From positions 1 to 14,751 of the forward strand of contig LKUE01000277.1 in NCBI GenBank assembly GCA_001412365.1: a stretch of DNA of 14,751 nucleotides, read 5' to 3'. Below, in pieces: positions 7,962 through 14,719 of the stretch. Below the pieces are notes generated by a model that had not been told where the DNA came from, made no database searches, and saw only the letters and a list, made by a program, of their open reading frames with translations. The DNA is from Desulfuromonas sp. SDB. Lineage in GTDB: Bacteria > SDB-A. Numbering within the stretch: the stretch's first letter is position 1; each line of letters starts with the position of its first letter. The translations under genes and the position numbers were made by a program.

Positions 7962-8023
7962 TTCAAAAATATCACAAAGAAGAATTTTCTAGAAATTCCA
8001 AACTCAAATTTTTTAATTTGAGT
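7962..8023 (+). repeat. Dispersed hairpin repeat (element b)
   Basis: It begins with TTCAAAAATATCACAAAG (7962-7979), followed by a first stem GAATTT/AAATTC and a second stem ACTCAAATT-TTTT-AATTTGAGT (8002-8023). The last 34 bases (7990-8023) match 13463-13496 at 29 positions. The 18-base head recurs at 14720-14737 with two differences. The second hairpin lies seven bases beyond the stop of the cyclase gene, so it may also help to end that transcript. Confidence 0.65.
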
Positions 8024-8029
8024 ATCATG

Positions 8030-11000
8030 CTACCGTCGCCAATTCTTAAATTTTCTGATCATTTCTTGATCATCATTTTCAACGGCACTTTTCATTCCCT
8101 TATTCAACATCAGTATAGCATCTTCTTTTTTATCCATTTCAATTAACAGCTCAGTTATTTCAAGATAGTATTCGGGAAGATGGGACTTTAGATTATTCTT
8201 CTCCAGAATTTCGATAACTTCATTATAAGTTTCCAATGACTGCTTGTATTTTCGAATATTTTTGTAAAATTGGGCAATATTCCCCAGTGAAAATATGACT
8301 CCTTCCAACATTCCAATCTCTCTGGCAATACTCAAAGACTTTTTAAAATTCAGCAGGCATTTGTAATTTTGCCCTAAAATCCCGTAAACGCTGCCTATAT
8401 TCATATATGCCTGTGATAAACCGATTTTATCTTTAATTTTCCTTGAAGTTTCCAATCTCTTTTTATAGTAGAATATAGCTTTATCATAATCCTTCTTGAG
8501 ATAATAAATACCTCCAATATTTGAAAGAACCGCTCCCAGACCTTTTACATCTCCAATTTCTTCAGTGATCACCAAAACTTGCTCATAATATTCCATCGCC
8601 TTATCTGGCTGCTTTAAATAATGATACGCTAAACCCATATTCCCCAGGGAGTAATGCTGTTCCTTTCTATCGCCTAATTCCTTGGCAATTTCATACTGCA
8701 TCTTGAAATATTCCAGAGATTTTTCATACTTCTTAAGTGAAAGATATAAATTTCCTGTATTTCCGTATGCCCTTGCTTGGTTGATTTTGTCATTTAGTTC
8801 AATTGAAATCCTCAATTTCTCATCCAGACACTCTTTACCCTCATCAAAATTTCCCTGTATGATATTTATCACTGCCATATTTCCTTTAGCATCGGCATAT
8901 TGTTTCCGGTCATTTAACTTATCTGATATTGACAGTTGTATATTATATTTACTCAGAGCTTTAGGAAAATTACCCATTGACCAGTAAATATGACCCAAAA
9001 TCCCACTTGCCCTCGCATAATCCTGTTTTGCCTGATATTTCTCAAAAACTTTTACCGCATCCAGGGCATATTTAAGTGCTGGTTGGTAATCTGAGATTCG
9101 ATCCAGATGTTCAGCAAACATTATTTTAATTTTTGCCAGGTATATTTCATCTTCAAATTTTTCTGATGATTTTAGCAGTTCTCTGTACAATTTTTCAGTT
9201 TTCTCCCACTCTCCTATCAACTGCATTATGTCAGCTACCTTCAGAGAAATATCAATATATTTTTTCTTTATTTTGATACTGTCTTCACTTTGTTCTTTTT
9301 TTCTGAGGTAAAAGAGCAGTTTGTTGTAAAAATCAAGAGCTTTGCGGTTTTCAAATTTTTCCTTGGAAAGATCTCCTGCCTTTTCAAGATATTCCAGTGT
9401 CTTATTTCTAATTTGCGCTTTTTCATAATGATTAGCTAATTCAGCGTAGTGCTGTTCTAAGGAATCAATGTTCATCTCTTCTATTGTCTCTGCTGCAAGT
9501 TTGTGAAGATTCCTCAATCTTTCCTTGAGTTGCATCTGATATATGCTTTCTCTAATCAATGCATGCTTGAAGATATAAATCAATTCATTAAGAGGGAAGT
9601 AAATTGACTCTGTTTCTCCTTCCCGAAGAAGATTTTCAAAATCATCGAATTTCAACATTTTCCTCAGTACATTTACCACAAATTCTCTCCCCAATACGGA
9701 AGCGGTTTGTAACATCACTTTCAGTTCATCGCGGAGGCGGTCAATCCTGGAAATAATAATGGCATTGATATCAGAAGGTATTTCAAAAGTTTCATTTAAT
9801 AGCCTGAAATCCTCATCTATTAAATTATTTTCACTCAGATACTTTAAAATCTGCTCCAGGTAGAAGGGATTTCCTTCACTCTGTCTGGATAAATAGTCCA
9901 GAGTATCTGTAGGGATATCATTTGCCTGAAGTATTATTTTTGAAAGACTATCTATTCCCTCTTTATCCAGATAGCCCAGGGTAATCCTTTTCTCCGAATT
10001 CCTCCCTGTCTTCAATGTAAAATTGGATCCGTCATTGTTGAATCTGCAGGTGGTTAATATTATAAAAGGAACATCATCTACATTCCTGGTCATTATATCA
10101 AGCCATTTCTCTGTATCCGGATCAATCAGATGACCATCCTCCAGTTCAATTATTACCGGTCTATATGAACTTTCCGCTATTATTAATTGCTTCATTCCAT
10201 ACAGAATATTCTCATATCTTCCCTTGCCGTTGAGTTGTTCAAATAATGAACCTTCCCAGAAAAGATTGACCAGTGAACCGAGAATTGATTTTATCCTGAT
10301 CAGTTCTTTTTTTCCTTTTTCAGCTTGGTCAATTAAATCTCTGTACTTTTTCTCAAATGAGGAGAAATTCTCCTTATTGGATTTCAGTTCGGATTGATTG
10401 AAGTAGTCCTTTAAAAAACTCTTAATCGGATTAAAGCTGTTTTTCAGTATCTCGTCACAGGGAAGATACATCCAGGTGTATCTGTCCTTAACCCTTTCTC
10501 TAAGTTCCTGAAGTAGGACCGTCTTCCCTATACCCGGCTCCCCTTCTATATATACTATTCCTCCAAATTTTCCCTTTTCGATATTTCCCAGATAATCATT
10601 TAGCAGCTTCAGTTCTTTTTTTCTTCCCACCATTTCAACTTTATATCTTTCCCTCTTTTTCTTTTCACCAAGACAGTAAACCTGTACCAGTCTATTAAAA
10701 CCTTTGAATCTCAATTTCCCCTTATCGGATACAATGTATTTATTACTGACTTTTCTCAGTATACTCTCATCAATTAAGATTTGCCCGGTATCAGCATAGG
10801 TCATTAATCTCGCAGCAAGGTTGATATGCCTACCCTGCGCGGTATACTCTGCCCGGAAACTGCTTCCGGTAAAACCGGCAAAAGCCCTGCCATAAGTCAT
10901 GCCTATCTTCGCTTTAAATCCCTTTATTGCAATCACCCCTAATACAAAATCACATGCCCTGATCAAAAGATTCTCTTTGGTTACCGGAGCTCCGAACAGT

Positions 11001-11866
11001 ATCAGCAGAAAACCTCCTTTGTCCCCAAAACTGACTCTGTTGAAATACCCTCCGTAATGATTTGCCAGTGATATTACCTTTGAAATATTCGCCAAGTATT
11101 TTCCTTTTTCCGCAAAGGAAATAAAACAGCTGACTACATCCCTGAACTCTCCCTTTACCTTCTGCCTTATTATATTTTCAGGAAAAAACACTTTTTGTAT
11201 TTCCAAATCAGTAAATTCTGCTTGGTCATATTCATCTGTATCAGGACTTTCCCTGTCACCAGGTTCAATTAAATAAAAGCCACTCTTTTTTTCAAAACTT
11301 TTAAAACTGCTGCCTATTTTTTCCTTCAATGTCCTGTCAATTACTATTTCCCCTTTATTACAGTATTTTTCACCCTGAGAACCGATCTCTATCGCTTCAC
11401 CTTTGAAAAAATAGGAATTCTGGTATTGGTTTTTGATTATTCCCCATTGAACTTCCCCCCAAGCTGCTCCTATTTTTACCTCCAGTCTGAAATTCCCGAA
11501 TTTTGTCCTCTGATAACCAGTTTCTAAAAATACTTTCAAAATTTTTTCCGCTGATACTACAGCATTTTGGAATTTTTTATAAAAAGTTTTAGCTGATTTA
11601 ACCGAAGGAAATATTGCATAAAAAGCGTCCCCGCCAAATGTAGATACAAATCCGCCGTATCTGTAAATGATTTCTATGGAAGGAGTGAAAACATCGTTGA
11701 TAATTTTAGTAAGTATTTCCGCTCCTTCTTTTCCGTTTTCCATTAATTTCTGGGTCATGGATGTGAATCCGGATATATCAACAAAAAGGACTACTGCTTG
11801 TAATTTCCCTCTGTATTTACCCATTTTAAATTTTTCAATAATGTATCCGGGAACTAATGAATTCAA
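8030..11866 (-). CDS. Soluble-adenylyl-cyclase-like protein: tandem class III cyclase domains, STAND ATPase, TPRs
   Basis: The 1278 residues carry, in order: cyclase domain C1 (about 20-200), with both metal-binding Asp residues, F-V-D30-I-S-G-F-T and F-G-G-D80-A; cyclase domain C2 (about 240-400), which lacks the metal Asps but has D-K283-G, Y-T342 and the transition-state pair N349/R353 in R-H-I-N-L-A-A-R; a P-loop ATPase with Walker A G-E-P-G-I-G-K-T (442-449), a Walker B-like I-I-E-L-E-D (572-577) and a winged-helix region; then about ten TPRs from 870 to the end. C1-C2-ATPase-TPR is the layout of ADCY10, which makes cAMP from ATP. The residue split implies one composite active site per chain. 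No signal peptide or membrane helix is seen. The start is TTG 11866, with GGGAG about ten bases upstream and a stop in frame before it. It is flanked by hairpin repeats and is likely monocistronic. Confidence 0.88.
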   Translation of the reverse strand: MNSLVPGYIIEKFKMGKYRGKLQAVVLFVDISGFTSMTQKLMENGKEGAEILTKIINDVFTPSIEIIYRYGGFVSTFGGDAFYAIFPSVKSAKTFYKKFQNAVVSAEKILKVFLETGYQRTKFGNFRLEVKIGAAWGEVQWGIIKNQYQNSYFFKGEAIEIGSQGEKYCNKGEIVIDRTLKEKIGSSFKSFEKKSGFYLIEPGDRESPDTDEYDQAEFTDLEIQKVFFPENIIRQKVKGEFRDVVSCFISFAEKGKYLANISKVISLANHYGGYFNRVSFGDKGGFLLILFGAPVTKENLLIRACDFVLGVIAIKGFKAKIGMTYGRAFAGFTGSSFRAEYTAQGRHINLAARLMTYADTGQILIDESILRKVSNKYIVSDKGKLRFKGFNRLVQVYCLGEKKKRERYKVEMVGRKKELKLLNDYLGNIEKGKFGGIVYIEGEPGIGKTVLLQELRERVKDRYTWMYLPCDEILKNSFNPIKSFLKDYFNQSELKSNKENFSSFEKKYRDLIDQAEKGKKELIRIKSILGSLVNLFWEGSLFEQLNGKGRYENILYGMKQLIIAESSYRPVIIELEDGHLIDPDTEKWLDIMTRNVDDVPFIILTTCRFNNDGSNFTLKTGRNSEKRITLGYLDKEGIDSLSKIILQANDIPTDTLDYLSRQSEGNPFYLEQILKYLSENNLIDEDFRLLNETFEIPSDINAIIISRIDRLRDELKVMLQTASVLGREFVVNVLRKMLKFDDFENLLREGETESIYFPLNELIYIFKHALIRESIYQMQLKERLRNLHKLAAETIEEMNIDSLEQHYAELANHYEKAQIRNKTLEYLEKAGDLSKEKFENRKALDFYNKLLFYLRKKEQSEDSIKIKKKYIDISLKVADIMQLIGEWEKTEKLYRELLKSSEKFEDEIYLAKIKIMFAEHLDRISDYQPALKYALDAVKVFEKYQAKQDYARASGILGHIYWSMGNFPKALSKYNIQLSISDKLNDRKQYADAKGNMAVINIIQGNFDEGKECLDEKLRISIELNDKINQARAYGNTGNLYLSLKKYEKSLEYFKMQYEIAKELGDRKEQHYSLGNMGLAYHYLKQPDKAMEYYEQVLVITEEIGDVKGLGAVLSNIGGIYYLKKDYDKAIFYYKKRLETSRKIKDKIGLSQAYMNIGSVYGILGQNYKCLLNFKKSLSIAREIGMLEGVIFSLGNIAQFYKNIRKYKQSLETYNEVIEILEKNNLKSHLPEYYLEITELLIEMDKKEDAILMLNKGMKSAVENDDQEMIRKFKNWRR

Positions 11867-11949
11867 GTTATAATCACTCCCATTATTAATAATTTATCAG
11901 CAGTTTTTCATTCTGAAAATCAATAACTGTTTATCTACTAAAAAAATAT

Positions 11950-11987
11950 AAACTCAAATCTTAGATTTAAACATCTTACTTGAGTTT
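11950..11987. repeat. Nested inverted repeat in the divergent gap (hairpin element c)
   Basis: Outer arms AAACTCAA (11950-11957) and TTGAGTTT (11980-11987) enclose AAATC-TTA-GATTT (11956-11968). It uses the same CTCAAAT/ATTTGAG vocabulary as elements b and e2. It lies between the divergent cyclase and antitoxin genes. No convincing promoter for the cyclase gene was seen in the rest of this 239-nt gap. Confidence 0.5.
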
Positions 11988-12057
11988 AGAAGATGCTCAA
12001 AACTGAAATTTTTAGCAACTGATCTAATTTTATAATGCAATAAATTCTAACAAACAC

Positions 12058-12086
12058 TTGACAGATAATCTTACATTTAATATACT
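12058..12086 (+). promoter_or_regulatory. Sigma-70-type promoter of the Panacea module with overlapping dyad
   Basis: TTGACA (12058-12063), 17 nt, TATACT (12081-12086). Transcription would start near 12093, a few bases before the AAGGAGGT ribosome binding site. An inverted repeat GACAG (12060-12064) / CTGTC (12085-12089) brackets the promoter. It could be the operator by which the HTH antitoxin represses its own operon; this is an inference. Confidence 0.75.
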
Positions 12087-12105
12087 GTCTTAAAAAGGAG
12101 GTCTA

Positions 12106-12885
12106 ATGGATAAGATAAATAAAAATATTGGAAATAAAATTAGATTATTACGAAAAGAAAAAAATCTCAGTCAGGAAGAACTTGCTTCAATGCTAGATAT
12201 AACTAGACCAATTTTATCTAATATTGAAAATAGTGAAAGAAAAATTAATGTAGAAGAGATAAAAAAGATTTCTAAAATTTTTAATATATCATCAGATGTA
12301 CTACTTGGTCTTCAGAAACCACCGACTGTAACAATTATCAAAAGAAAATCTTCCAAAGAGCAGATAAGGATCAATGTCCCTCAACAGAGGCTAGGGAAAT
12401 TTAAACAGGTTCTTCTTTATATATTAAACGAAGTTGGTTCAAAACCAAATATCGGAGAAACAGTTATATATAAACTTTTATATTTTATTGATTTTGATTT
12501 TTATGAGTTATTTGAAGAACAATTAATCGGAGCAACTTATATTAAAAACAATTATGGTCCTACTCCTGTAGAATTTAATAAAATAATTGAAGATATGATT
12601 GAAAACGAAGAAGTAGTTAGAGTAACAAGTAAATTCTTTAAATATCCTCAACGAAAATATTTACCCCTTATACAACCTGACTTATCTCAGTTAAAAGCAA
12701 ATGAGCTACAAGTAATAAATTCAGTTTTAGACCGTTTATCTGATATGAATGCCTACCAAATCAGTGACTATTCTCATCAAGATATTCCATGGATATATAC
12801 TGAAGATATGCAACCTATTGAATACGAAGCAGTTTTTTATCGAATTCCTCCCTACTCAGTTAGGAAATACGAGGATGAGGTTTAA
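12106..12885 (+). CDS. panA: Antitoxin: XRE-type HTH fused to a Panacea (DUF4065/SocA-like) domain
   Basis: Residues 8-68 are a Cro/CI-type helix-turn-helix (R-L-L-R-K-E-K-N-L-S-Q-E-E-L-A ... S-N-I-E-N-S-E-R-K-I). Residues 97-245 match the Panacea antitoxin domain, with K-L-L-Y-F-I-D-F at 123-130, I-G-A-T-Y-x-x-N-x-Y-G-P-T-P near 141-154 and the late signature S-H-Q-D-I-P-W at 223-229. Panacea proteins neutralise many unrelated toxins encoded next to them, and the HTH normally autoregulates the operon. Strong AAGGAGGT precedes ATG 12106. The last 11 nt overlap the toxin gene, so production of the two proteins is coupled. The frame is intact, unlike that of its partner. The symbol follows the PanAT naming and is a family-level label. 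Confidence 0.85.
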   Translation: MDKINKNIGNKIRLLRKEKNLSQEELASMLDITRPILSNIENSERKINVEEIKKISKIFNISSDVLLGLQKPPTVTIIKRKSSKEQIRINVPQQRLGKFKQVLLYILNEVGSKPNIGETVIYKLLYFIDFDFYELFEEQLIGATYIKNNYGPTPVEFNKIIEDMIENEEVVRVTSKFFKYPQRKYLPLIQPDLSQLKANELQVINSVLDRLSDMNAYQISDYSHQDIPWIYTEDMQPIEYEAVFYRIPPYSVRKYEDEV

Positions 12886-13248
12886 AGAAGAAATAAAGAT
12901 AGATGAATTTATAAAAGAATTTAAAAAATTATCAAAAAAATATCGAACATTAAATGAAGATTTTAATAATTTTATAAAATTTTCTCTTGAACCATTTCTT
13001 TTAGATCAAAAAAATAATAAATGCTCAGAGAGGTTATCAGATATTGGAGTTAGATATCCTGAAATATGGAAGGTAAAAAATTCGCTTCAAAATCCTTTAA
13101 GGGAAGAGGTGTCAAATCTGGTTTTAGAATCATCTATGCTTTCTACAGAGACTTAGAAAAAATAATCTATATAGAAATATATCATAAATCCCAAAAAAAC
13201 AATGAGGATAGAGAAAGAATTAAGACAATAATTAAAAAAGACAATTAA
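12875..13248 (+). pseudogene. RelE/ParE-superfamily toxin, single -1 frameshift
   Basis: ATG 12875 overlaps the antitoxin end (GAGGATGAGG). The first 68 codons give an N-terminal helical part typical of RelE-type toxins (E-F-K-K-L-S-K-K-Y near 15-23, E-I-W-K-V-K at 63-68). The family then expects a K-F-x-x-K-S-x-K-G-R-G-x-K-S-G-x-R-x-I-Y-A block. That block is present, but in the -1 frame from 13075 on (F-K-G-R-G-V-K-S-G-F-R-I-I-Y-A, then I-E-I-Y-H-K), and it ends at TAA 13248. Read straight, the gene instead stops at 13156. One missing A in the run of six at 13075-13080 would join the halves into about 124 residues. A slippery A-AAA-AAT lies exactly there, so programmed frameshifting cannot be excluded. 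Such toxins are mRNA interferases or gyrase poisons; which applies here is not clear. Confidence 0.75.
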
Positions 13249-13265
13249 AATTTATAGCTATTTAT

Positions 13266-13316
13266 AAAAAAGTCACAAAGCAGGATTTCGCAAAATCCCA
13301 AATCAAAGATTTAGGA
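13266..13316 (+). repeat. Dispersed hairpin repeat (element e)
   Basis: Head AAAAAAGTCACAAAG (13266-13280), stem GGATTT-CGCA-AAATCC (13283-13298), then AAATC-AAA-GATTT (13300-13312). Order and spacing follow element b at 7962. The first stem differs by a paired change (GGATTT/AAATCC versus GAATTT/AAATTC), which keeps the pairing. It lies directly behind the toxin gene. Confidence 0.6.
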
Positions 13317-13462
13317 AGAAATCTATTCTTTCAGAAAACGTTAATAGTTCTGTTATTTTTTAACCAATGAATATAACTCTAAGTCGCTTGAATTATGATT
13401 TTATATTATCTTTAAATATATATTAATAATATAGTAGAAAATGCCAATAAAGTTACCTTTCA

Positions 13463-13496
13463 TAGAAATTCTTAACTCAAATACTTTGATTTGAGT
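13463..13496 (+). repeat. Dispersed hairpin repeat, second half (element e2)
   Basis: TAGAAATTC followed by the palindrome ACTCAAAT-ACTTTG-ATTTGAGT. It matches 7990-8023 at 29 of 34 positions. The upstream head is not clearly preserved. Together with element e it fills much of the 381-nt gap between the toxin gene and the next module; the rest of that gap up to 13530 shows nothing I can assign. Confidence 0.6.
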
Positions 13497-13530
13497 CAAC
13501 GTCACCCCAATTGTTTTATTTTTAAACTAG

Positions 13531-13625
13531 TTGCCTAACAATATATAATTATTTGTAGATTGTTAGGCAAATAACTTGACATTTATTGCCTAACATTTTA
13601 TATTAAAATAAATTTTGTTAGGCAA
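13531..13625. promoter_or_regulatory. Four-copy 11-bp operator array at the promoter of the second module
   Basis: TTGCCTAACAA (13531-13541), its exact reverse complement TTGTTAGGCAA (13560-13570), TTGCCTAACAT (13586-13596, one mismatch) and TTGTTAGGCAA (13615-13625). Start-to-start steps are 29, 26 and 29 nt, so a dyad with 18-nt gap is repeated with a 55-nt period. Box 3 lies between the -35 and -10 elements and box 4 covers the expected transcript start region. This is the layout of a repressor array. The DNA-binding protein is unknown; the small basic protein encoded next is the obvious candidate. Confidence 0.75.
13576..13604 (+). promoter_or_regulatory. Sigma-70-type promoter of the second module
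   Basis: TTGACA (13576-13581), 17 nt, TATATT (13599-13604). The start point would be near 13611, giving a leader of about 19 nt before ATG 13630. Box 3 of the operator array sits in the spacer. Confidence 0.75.
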
Positions 13626-13629
13626 TAAA

Positions 13630-13935
13630 ATGAGTATTGTATCAGACATATTAAAAGAAGAAGCTAAAAGATTGTTAGCTCTGAAAAAAAAATATCAAAA
13701 AGAATTAAGTAAATTTCCTAAAGGTTCCTTATCAAAAAAAAGAAGAGGGAATAATAATTATTATTACTTGGTGTTCAGAGAAAAAGAAAAAATTAACTTT
13801 AAGTACGTAGGTAAAGAGAATTCAGATAAAGTAAAAAAATTAGAAAATGATATAAAAAGAAGGGATAGCATCAAAGAAAAACTTAAAAAAATTAATCGAA
13901 ACCTCGATGAAATAAAGAAAGTACTTAATGATTAA
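13630..13935 (+). CDS. Small basic coiled-coil protein, candidate antitoxin/regulator
   Basis: I take ATG 13630; a TTG at 13615 would lie inside operator box 4 and near the transcript start. The 101-residue protein is very rich in Lys. It has an N-terminal helix (D-I-L-K-E-E-A-K-R-L-L-A-L-K-K-K-Y), a central K-G-S-L-S-K-K-R-R-G followed by Y-Y-Y-L-V-F-R-E-K-E and F-K-Y-V-G-K, which reads like a small beta module, and a long C-terminal coiled coil. The G-S-(I/L)-x-K-K ... Y-Y-Y ... Y-(L/V)-G-K pattern recurs in small bacterial proteins of unknown function. Its stop overlaps the next start (ATGATTAA), so the two genes are coupled. Upstream position, small size, charge and the operator array suggest the antitoxin or repressor of a toxin-antitoxin-like pair; this is inferred, not shown. 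Confidence 0.65.
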   Translation: MSIVSDILKEEAKRLLALKKKYQKELSKFPKGSLSKKRRGNNNYYYLVFREKEKINFKYVGKENSDKVKKLENDIKRRDSIKEKLKKINRNLDEIKKVLND

Positions 13936-14615
13936 TAATGAAAATTTATTTCTAAAAATTCTAAAAATTTTTGAGAAAAAGGATATATTAAAAAATTTAA
14001 TATTAGTGGGTAGTTGGGTTTTACCAGTTTATAAAGAATATTTTAATAATTCCCCTGACATACCTATTCTCAGAACCACTGACCTCGATTTCATTGTCTA
14101 TGATTATCATAAAATAAAAATACACCGAGATCTTTTAAAAATTTTAAAAGAACTTGATTTCGAAATCCAGTATTCTGTTTTAGGAAATTTCCAGAAATTT
14201 ATTCATCCTGATCTTGAAATTGAATTTTTAACTCCTCAAAAAGGGAAGGGGAACCGATAATGCATTAGAAATAAAACAACTTAATATTTCTGCTCAACCA
14301 TTAAGATATATTAAATTTCTTTGTTCTTATATAATCCAAGTCCTTTATAATGATATAGAATTATATGTACCTGAACCAACTATATTTACAATGATGAAAT
14401 TTCTTCTCTCGAAAAAAAGGAAAAATACAACCAAAGCAAAGAAAGATCTATATACAGCCATAGAACTAAGCCAATATTTAATTAACATTGAGAGAGAAAA
14501 AGAAAAATTCAAATATTATTTTAGTAAAATGCCCAATAAATGGAAAAAAGAATGTCTAGAAGTAATAAAAGCAGAATACAACACTTTATATTCAATTTTA
14601 TCAAAATCCGAATGA
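13928..14615 (+). pseudogene. Nucleotidyltransferase (NTP_transf_8-like), single-base frameshift
   Basis: ATG 13928 overlaps the previous stop by eight bases. The first part shows L-V-G-S-W (26-30), then R-T-T-D-L-D-F-I-V (49-57), the Gly-Ser and Asp-x-Asp of nucleotidyltransferases, and a later acidic strand E-I-E-F-L-T-P (97-103). The frame hits TAA at 14258. In the next frame the same family continues without a break from 14253 (T-D-N-A-L-E-I-K-Q-L, A-Q-P-L-R-Y-I-K-F-L, V-P-E-P-T-I-F, K-A-K-K-D-L) to TGA 14615. One surplus base in GGGG at 14248-14251 or the following AA explains it. Restored, it is about 228 residues, a normal size for the family. Relatives (AbiEii, MNT types) act as toxins that transfer nucleotides to RNA or protein. 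The partner and operator favour a toxin-antitoxin role. The family name is from memory of its motifs. Confidence 0.72.
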
Positions 14616-14719
14616 TTTCTATTATCTAATTTGAATATTTCGAGAGAGTTCTATAGAAAGTTAAGATTCAAATCAATTATATTGGAAATTATTATCTCAA
14701 TTATTTTACTATTGCTATA

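Noticed and set aside
11867-11940. Promoter for the cyclase gene (TTGATT ... TGATAA on the minus strand)
   Set aside because: The -10 match is poor and the spacer is 18 nt in very AT-rich sequence, so it is not distinguishable from chance.
12749-12874. N-terminal extension of the toxin frame back to 12749
   Set aside because: It lies wholly inside the Panacea coding region in another frame. ATG 12875, with AGGA upstream, gives a normal toxin length.
13066-13248. Independent small gene of 60 residues beginning at ATG 13066
   Set aside because: It has no ribosome binding site and begins in the middle of the toxin. Its sequence is the C-terminal core of the RelE fold, which continues from the upstream frame.
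13531-13625. Short repeats with 26-29 nt steps as a CRISPR-like array
   Set aside because: The boxes are 11 bp, alternate in orientation and sit on a promoter. There is no constant direct repeat with variable spacers and no cas gene.
14391-14615. Separate 74-residue gene starting at ATG 14391
   Set aside because: The same frame is open and protein-like back to 14253 and continues the nucleotidyltransferase, so this is its C-terminal part.
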